DNA of 64,000 nt. Source: Liolophura sinensis (lineage: Eukaryota > Mollusca > Polyplacophora > Chitonida > Chitonidae). This document shows, one piece after another, positions 28,401 to 37,400 of this stretch. The notes beneath the pieces are model-generated. The model did not search any database and had not been told where the DNA came from. It was given only the letters and a program-made list of their open reading frames with translations. Position 1 is the stretch's first letter. Every line of letters starts with the position of its first letter. The position numbers were made by a program, and so were the translations under genes. The stretch lies in assembly GCF_032854445.1 (NCBI RefSeq), contig NC_088301.1, positions 46,743,116 to 46,807,115 on the forward strand, given 5' to 3'.

Positions 28401-31400
28401 TAATTTTCGAGCAACAAGAAATCAAAATCAAGTGGTACTACAGAAATTAGACCTTCACAGATCATGGGTAATGTAAGGCAATCCTGTCAATTCATTTGTA
28501 AACGATACAAGAAAAAGACGTTATCAGCTAAGTGGGTACATATTCATGGGTGAAAGGGTTTACTGGAAAACAGCAACACTTTCCTATAAAACCAGTAAAC
28601 CTTTGGACAAACACTCTAAGCCAAACCAATTGGATTAGAACATACAATCCCATAGGTCACAGATGTGAATGGCTAATCCCTTAATCCCCTCTTCAATCCA
28701 TTCAGACTAGAAACTCAGACTAGAAACACCAAATTTAGCCTCACTTACTTCAATATGAAAAGTTTTCAAAAACAATGTAATTTTGAAATGATGACTGCAT
28801 GCAGGCAATTTAACCCTTGCATAACTATGACAAATGGAATATTGGATTGATAAACATTAACATGTACTTGCTACCACAGCTACCACTGATCTCTGCAATG
28901 TGTTTATCTTGAACATAATAAACAGAATATTATAGGGGTAAGACCAATGCAGGTGCTAAGAGTTCAAGTCCAATTCATGTTTGCTTTCTCTTTCCAGCAA
29001 TCTGTGGATGGTTGTGGGTTTTCAGTGGGTTCTGCACTGATTCCTCCCACTATAAAACTTATGCTGTCATGTAAGTGGATTATTCTTAACTATGACATAA
29101 AACACCAATCAAGTAAACTGTAATAAGAAACAGCCAGTCACATTACAATAATAAAAATCAACATCAGTTGTCCATGAATTTGACCAAATTCAATGTAATA
29201 GTTCTTCTTTCTGCCAGCGTGTTAGCATAAATGCAATATCAAAAATATCAAAAATTTCCTGGCTGTGAACTGGCAAAGTCTAATGCCATACATGTATGTC
29301 AGCTATTAAAACAGAGCACACTATTATAAGTTGTGTGCATGTACTGCCAATCTAGAGATATAACAGTCAGATCGAACTATGCCTCCTCATTGGCTAGCAT
29401 ACCTCAGATCTAATTATACATCTAGGTTCGAAACTTGGACACCCCAAGAGATGTCCATGTTTTGCTCGTTTATCTATCTTCGGAGTCTGACACTTTCTCT
29501 AAAAAAAAAAAAATATATTCACATCGGGAATATGGTAGAGGAATTTCATTGCAATATAGCCATTCTCTTTTTTTATGTGAAGTTCCAGACAGTTGTATTT
29601 ACATCACATAAGTACTGTGAATATTTCTGTTAGGAAAGCTTTAAAGTTAAACACCTGAAAGTGCTTAATACACACATTTCCAAGGCCTGCATGAACGGAT
29701 AATGAAATTACATATTTTGGCTGGAAACTTCCTTGTTTGAAGGATACAATCGTACTATTTGGGGACACTAACACTATTGACTTAGACGCATGTGGGCTAG
29801 ATGAACTTCTTATGCATATAAATGCTTTGATCTCAATGCGCATAATTTAGACTCTGATAATAACATCTCAGTTCTGAACTGATGCATGACAAAATGAAGT
29901 GATGTCCATCGTCATGCCAATATCATTATAATTTAATGGTAATAGTACCAGTATACAAGTATTTAAATGGATTAGTTCCTAATTATAGCGATGAGCTTGT
30001 GTCAAACATGTGGCAGATTTCTATGTTCAATTCATGCTTTTATGTAACCAAGCTGTTTAAACCTTCATTTAGGGCATGTGCCTGCAAACTGTATAATGAT
30101 TTGCCATAACCACTTTGCCAGATCAGTTATTTTAAAAGCTCAGACAATATTAATAAGCTTTCTCTTGAAATGCATGTACATGCAGAGGAATGTAGTCAAG
30201 CTTTGCACATACCAGTATATGTATTCCCATACATCTAGTCTTTTTAACTTTTTTATTTAATACAAAATAATTCTTACGATTCCTTCATCAATTCATTTTT
30301 AACATGTGCACATGCAATGATACATACATGTGCGTGTGTGGTTATATGTGTGTACAGTCTGTCCATATCACAAAAGTGAGATACATGAAATTGTTCCATG
30401 ATGTTATCAAGTTAAAGTGGATATTACACATTATATATACTGGGGTCATTTTTAAATATAATAAATATGTATACATGTAATAATTCTTGATATTATACAT
30501 GAAATTGCCCTAAGTCATTTGTGTTTAAAATAAAAAACCCACATTAAAGACATGAATCCTTGTCAATCCATGTGTTAACAACACACTGTATAACACTACT
30601 GAAATTATCATGAGTGACATGCATCAACCTAAATACATATCAAGCAAGTGTTAAATATGGTCTGTTACAAGCTAACAGTTTTTTAAATATAGGATTTGTA
30701 ATAAAGTTTTACAAATAAAGCAATGCATGTATATTTGCTTTGATAAAGGTGCACTGAATTGAAAATTTTTATATTTAATTCCAGAAAATCTTCTCATGAA
30801 CTAAAGCAATAAATAACAATGTATTGTTATAAGGACTCCAAATACGACCTGCATCAGGGTAGGAGGAAACTGGGCAGAGTGCTGAGGGGGAACCCAAAAC
30901 CATACTAAAGTTGAAATACTTTATTAGTAAAGAACACTTGTTTTTGGATTGTATACAGTGGCATTTTGTGGACAGCACATGATGAAAAAGAAGATATCTA
31001 GGTTTAATAGTGAATGAATAGAAGACTACAGACTTGTATGTATGTATGTGTGTATGTATGTATGTATATATGCTTTGGGTTTAACGTCGTACTGAACACT
31101 TTTTCAGTCATATGATGATGAGAAGTGTGTACATATACTGTGTCTTCTTGTGGCGGGCGACTCCTGTCTCCCAAAGTGCTGTCACCACTGAAGGATCATG
31201 CTGAAGACACCAGACATGACACCCCAACTAGTCACATTATAGTGACACTATTTATTTTGATTGATATTTAACACTGCATTCAAGAATTTTTGACTTATAG
31301 GGATGGAGGAGGCAGTCAGGTTTATGGGTGGAAGAGGCAGTCAGGTTTATGGGTGGACAAAGCAACCAAAACTGCAAGCTCTGAATTCCACACACAGCCT

Positions 31401-34400
31401 CATTCGTCGAGCACGAGCTTGTGCTCTAACCAAATGCCTAGAAAAACTGAAAATGACTGAAAGGTCTACTACAGATCATTGAAGCATGTACTTTTAAAAA
31501 GGTAAAGCTTCTTTTATCATTTATGTATTAAGATTAAAAAAATATGAATCTAGTAGTTTCAGTCCAGTAGCAGACTAGCTTTTTAAAGGGAACAGTTCCA
31601 AGTAAGCTTCAAGCATGTTGTAAATGGATGATGGGAGGAGGACAGATGGTAAGCTTAGTTAGTAACATGCTCCCCATGCATGCATAAGTGAATGTTAAGT
31701 ACATGTACTGAACTCGAAAACAGTACATGTACGTGTACAGTAGAAATTAAAAGGTATACGTAGGAGTTGTTTGGGCACATTGCAAAAGGGTCTGCTTGCA
31801 TTAAGCTCCCCAAAAATGCACACATTATAATGCTATCCTAAGAAAATTCTTTAATTTTAACACAAAACTTAATACTGTTTAATGTATTATGTTTTTAATT
31901 TTCTTTTGTTTTTAAATTCTGTTGAATGGAAAAGACAGAGAGAAAAAGAAATAAAATATTTCCATCTAAATCCTAATAAAAAAGACTTTAGAGTTGGAAC
32001 CATTTTTTGAGGATCAACCAAGTTATGCCAAAAGAAATTCAGAAGTTAAAAATATTAAGTTTCAATTCAGGAGCCAACGATACATGTACATTTGGCTTCT
32101 TGCGGGATAAGGATTGAAGTGGGACACATTTCAAAGACTCAACACCGAAATCTAGAAGCATGTGGCTCCTAAAACTCCTTTAATTCAACTACTCTCCACC
32201 CCTGAAGGAAGCTTTATGCAAGAGACATGGTTTAAGGGCTACCCTTCCCAAACCAAGGGAGACAAATGACGCCTCTGGCCAATATAATACAATCAGAACA
32301 AGCCACTTCATTCAAAATCATCACATTTTCTTTCCATTTTGTCCCATCATCGAATCATATTAGAAGTATAATAGGAGGAATCTTCCTAAATACAAACCAT
32401 CTGTAAGTCCAGGTTTCACTGTAAATTCACAGTATATAAAATTGACAAAATTTAGAGAGTATTGTGAATTCATTTGCCAAGTGCATGCAAATGTACTTGT
32501 ATCTGAGCACTTTCCTTAATATCTGGCAAGAAATAACCCAGATACACAAGACCTTATAATTTCAGATAAAATGTCCTCAATCAAGAGTTTTGTTCTTACT
32601 TAAATTATCGTCAGTTTTCATACTTTCAATTTCAAAATAATAATGAAAGATAAATGGATTACTGGTAATTCATTTATTAAAACACAAGACTAAACTACTC
32701 AGAACTATTTCAGAATCTTTTGTACATGTAGTTTGGAGAGGTTGACACCACTGCTCAGAGTGCTTGGAAAAAATTGAATACCACATTTATTACTGTAAAA
32801 AAGCAGTTTTAGATTTTTACTTTATTACCTTAAACACAAATATTATTAAAAATTAAATAAGAATATGTATATATAATTTTAAATGTCAATTATACTAGTG
32901 GTTGAAGGTATTCCTTGGGTTAGAATGGGAAGGGAGCCCAGCTATATATGAATAAATATTCACTTGCTTAAAAGCTTTTTGGTTTAAATATATGCAAGCC
33001 ACATCAGGGCATAATACATGTATATATACAAGAAGCGCACATTCAATACAGACACATAACATACAAGTACTCATATATTGTAATAATGTCAGCAAAGTGA
33101 CATCACACCTTCAAAATATACTATCATATGGCACTAAGCAACTGAATTGGTTTACTGTAATTCTTCAACCTTTTCATGTTTGCAAGGTGTTTATTCACGC
33201 ATATTCTGAAGGCATTATTCTACAGATGTTGACTGATAAAATTATACTTTTTGTGAAGCCCTGAAACTAGCCAACCCAACCAATGTAGTTTTGTTTCCAA
33301 AATCAAATTAAAACAGTGCATACATTGCACTGAAAGTTTCTCTTTCATATGCGAAAAGGTTGAAAAATTGAGGTAGATGAGATTTCTCTACACAGGTGGT
33401 ATCCATGCACACGCATACATGTTCGTCCAGCATAGCACACCACTACTGTGAATGTGATATATAATACAGGTATTATAAAAACTTCTGACTGCAGTTTTCA
33501 AAATATATGGATCCCATTGATGAAAAAAATAAAATGGAATATAGAAAACTAATTAAAAAAGATTTGATTGATCTTCTGAATTAAGTTTTGGGGTGGGTTT
33601 GGGTTATTTATATTGCAGTTTTGCTGGCAGTTTGTGCCAAACATGATCACTACCATGTTAAAAGATAGACAAGTAGCTCTTCCATGCCATAAAGTGGCAA
33701 TGTCATTTTGCACTGAAACGTCACTCAGTTGTTATAATGATGTAACCCAAAAACAGCGTATCTGGTGTAGATGGTCATTGTTGGTGTCTGAGGTGTAATG
33801 AGTTATGACTCCTGCATGTAAGTATACATGAATTAGGTGATCCAATTTATGAAGAGCTACCCTAGTCCTGAGACACTAAAATTATATAAAGTGAGCTTTA
33901 AGAAACAGAGGTGACACCACTGTTAACACGGTCCGATTCCACAGCGATTTCTGATTTAAGTCAAAATTTGAAAAACGATCTTTATTAGAGCTAATTTATG
34001 GGCTCTAGGAGTTAAAATTTTGTTCGTTAATTCAATGTTATCTTAAGCCACTATGTCTACACTTCAGCTTATAGTACCAAGAACTAAGCATTACATGGAG
34101 ATTTTAAATTTTAACTTTAAGTCAGAAATCACTTCGTGGAATTGGCCACGAAGGTTAAGTTAACAATGTATCTCTCAACACAATTTAACTGAAGTGTTGT
34201 CGAAGCAGAATCATCATTACTTTCTGTACAACTTGTCTTATCAGAAACGAGGTGAAAATATTCTTGATGTGACGCTGCGAGTTGCATGTGAGAATATAGC
34301 TGGAATTATGCTACATGTTTGTAACTTCAGAGTCATACAGTATGTAGTTATACATCAGCAATGACATGGACTGGTGAACAAAATTGCAGAATGTTTTAGT

Positions 34401-37400
34401 TCAAGTAAACAAACAAGACCAAATGCAAATGTTACAATTGATTCTTTTCATAGTCAATCATTCAAACCACACACAGATATATAATCATGACAGAGAAATG
34501 ATTCTTACCAGGGGGTCCTGTCACATTTCCACCTTGTAAATAACCACCATCCCATATTCTCTTGTCCTCTGAAAATCGTAACAAGTGCAAATATGATCAG
34601 TAACAAGGCGAAGCTGTGATGTCCACAGGATACAACAATATAGCTCAAAATCACTTACTTAATGCACAGAGTTCTGAGAATTAGATTTAATTATTTACCT
34701 GACTGGAGTTTTAAGCCGCACTTAAGAATAATTCACTTATTTTGAGGGCAGCCAGCATTATGGTGGGAGGAAACTGCAGGTTGCTTTAAGGCATTCCTAC
34801 ATCTGTCCGGAGAGGAAGCCAGCTAACATAAGCTGGACAAACTCAAAGCGATCGCATTAATAGTCTTGAATGAGAGGCTCCTGGGTCACTATTCTGTGCT
34901 AGCACTTCTGAAACCTTCACAACATTTAAAGATAACAAATTCTGAAAACTCTTATTACTCTGAAGTGGAAAGGCAGCAACTGACTATTGTTTATGTCCAC
35001 TGAAAGACTACCATTCAAAGTAAAACCTGCATTATATTTATTTTTTTAGACTTTTTTCGACCCAGTAAAACTAATGTGAAACTTCGTTTTGTCACAGCTT
35101 TAGCGCATCTCCATTATTGATAAAGTGGTGATGTCGCGTTTACTCTAGCTCTCTAATGCCTAAGATATGTTCCGTACAGTAGTCTATCCAGTAGCCCATG
35201 GCAGGTTAAAGTTGTGATGAAATAGCCTTCCTCAGAAATTGGGCATACTGGAAGAATATTTTTTCCACTGCTTAAACTGTTCATACAGAAGACTATGTCG
35301 TTTATACAGTTTATAAGTAGCCTGCAAATGCAAGGCCAGGTATTCCTGGCTTAGATCGTAGCCTCAGGAGCGGTTGTGCTATACTGGTACTTCTGACCCC
35401 TATTCAATGTTTACAAAATTACAATACAATTGTTGTACAACTGGAATCATGCTCAATTCTGATAAAAATCTGAAATAAATCTAAGCACCACCGAGGCTGA
35501 TCCAGGCATTTGACTGTCGTTGGATTTTATACTTCAATTTTGTAGTGGTGGCTTCCAAGATGAAAGCAGTCGTGACCTAGTTATCACAGATGTCAGAGAA
35601 AGTACCTTGGCTTAAACACAGCATTTCAATAATTTTAAAGTATTTAATAAAAGAAAACAGAAAAAGAGATCCTTTGTACGCAAAAAAGACAAAGGGCAAA
35701 ACTTAAAATCTTCAGCTCTAATAAATTCAGAGAAAAAGAAAAATTATATCACAAGACTTAATTAATTTTAAGCACTGTCAGGTGAGACGCTGTCTTCTCA
35801 TTCCGATAAACTTTCGGCATCCTAAATGAATTTTTCACTGACTCTGATATTTGTTATTTAGCAACTGCATGCTGATTAAAGGTTAACATGAACACCAAAA
35901 AATGTATTTATATAATTTGAACAACGTGTTTAAGTAGGCCTAAGGTTTACTGGGGAGACGAATGCTGTTTGAGCCGTGACGCTACCCTGCTGTCTGACAT
36001 AATTTGTGTCAACTGATTTTACGTCTGAGGTGATCCGTAAATGATACAGGCCTGCCTCACAACACTATGTAAAATGGTCCTTCAACTACACGTAAAAAAA
36101 TCATTGTAAACGATCTCAAAATGATGTCTTATGCAGTAGTTCTGTATAATCATAAGTCACTTCATGGAATGAATGAGTAAATACTATGTCACAGCTTAGG
36201 GCACGCAATTTGATAGCAACGTGTTGGACTGGACACAATTCTCAAGATGGTTGCCTTGATCCACATCAGCCATTTTTGCAGGATTGTAGTTTTGGTCTAC
36301 CTGTTATTCGGTGAAATCTCATTAAAATAATAAACTATGATATTGACTATCCTGCTTTGGACTGAAATATGCTTTAGCCAGGTGCTGTCTTGTCCATTTA
36401 AAGTTTCCTGCTCTAGGCTAAACAGCCAAAATGTTAATTTCTGGCTAGCACAGTGTCTACATGGAGTCATTGTAGGAGATTATTAGAGGTCAAATATATG
36501 CATTTGCTGGCCAAATGAAGAGAGATATATTGCTAGGAAGCTACAAAAATATGGTCTCAATCTCACAATGTGTATGCCTATGACATCTGACCTCTGAAGT
36601 CCACATCTGTCTCTCCCTTATTTCCGTAGGGCAACACAGAGTACCACCTCTCGACATGTTTGTGCGTGCATGTACATGTGTACTCAGCTTGTGTAGCTAT
36701 ATTAATTTGCTTATGCTGGCTTCCTCCTACACATCATGCTGGCTGCTGTCAAATACATGTGAGTGAAATATTCTTGAATACCGCGTAAAACACCAATCAA
36801 ATGAATAAATAAGTATATTACTTGAAGACACTCACTTGGACAGAGATCATCAGATCTACCAAGTATATCACAACCACAGTTACAAATACCCATATCCAGA
36901 AGTTCTTGCAACCTGAAAAGAAACCAAATTAATTTTATTCATTAATACTTCACTAGTAATACAATCATCCTTTACTTTTTTCCATACTGTTTTGAAGATA
37001 CCCTGATACTGGATCTACACTAGATATAGTAAACATGTACATATATGTAGATATATGCACAATAAATATTCCACTTACAGTATGTCTTAAACAAAGCAGC
37101 ACACTAAAGCAAAGCAGTCCTAAAACATCTAGTAGGTCTATATATTGAACGCAGCTTGTATGGATGTACGTCATTGTAGCCACACCACACAAATAATTTT
37201 GATATTTACAAAAGCTTGGTGGAAGTGCCAGTGCTTCATAATAAATGTAGGATCTTAAAAATTGTATTTATCATGTCTTGTTTAATATCTGAATAAACAA
37301 TTCTATTTACATCACATAAAACTTTAGATTTACACACAGGCTTTATCAAAAACAAATTGCAACACAAAAGGGATGCTTACCCAATGACAAGAAATTTTAT

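Larger units (their letters stand above)
27927..34508 (-). other. Large intron 3 of the POMGNT1-like gene
   Basis: 6.6 kb without a supported exon. It holds SINE-like fragments (28975-29120 plus, 30835-30905 minus), a GTAT microsatellite directly beside SINE-like copy 2 at 31072, and a miniature inverted-repeat element at 33930-34147. Confidence 0.6.
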
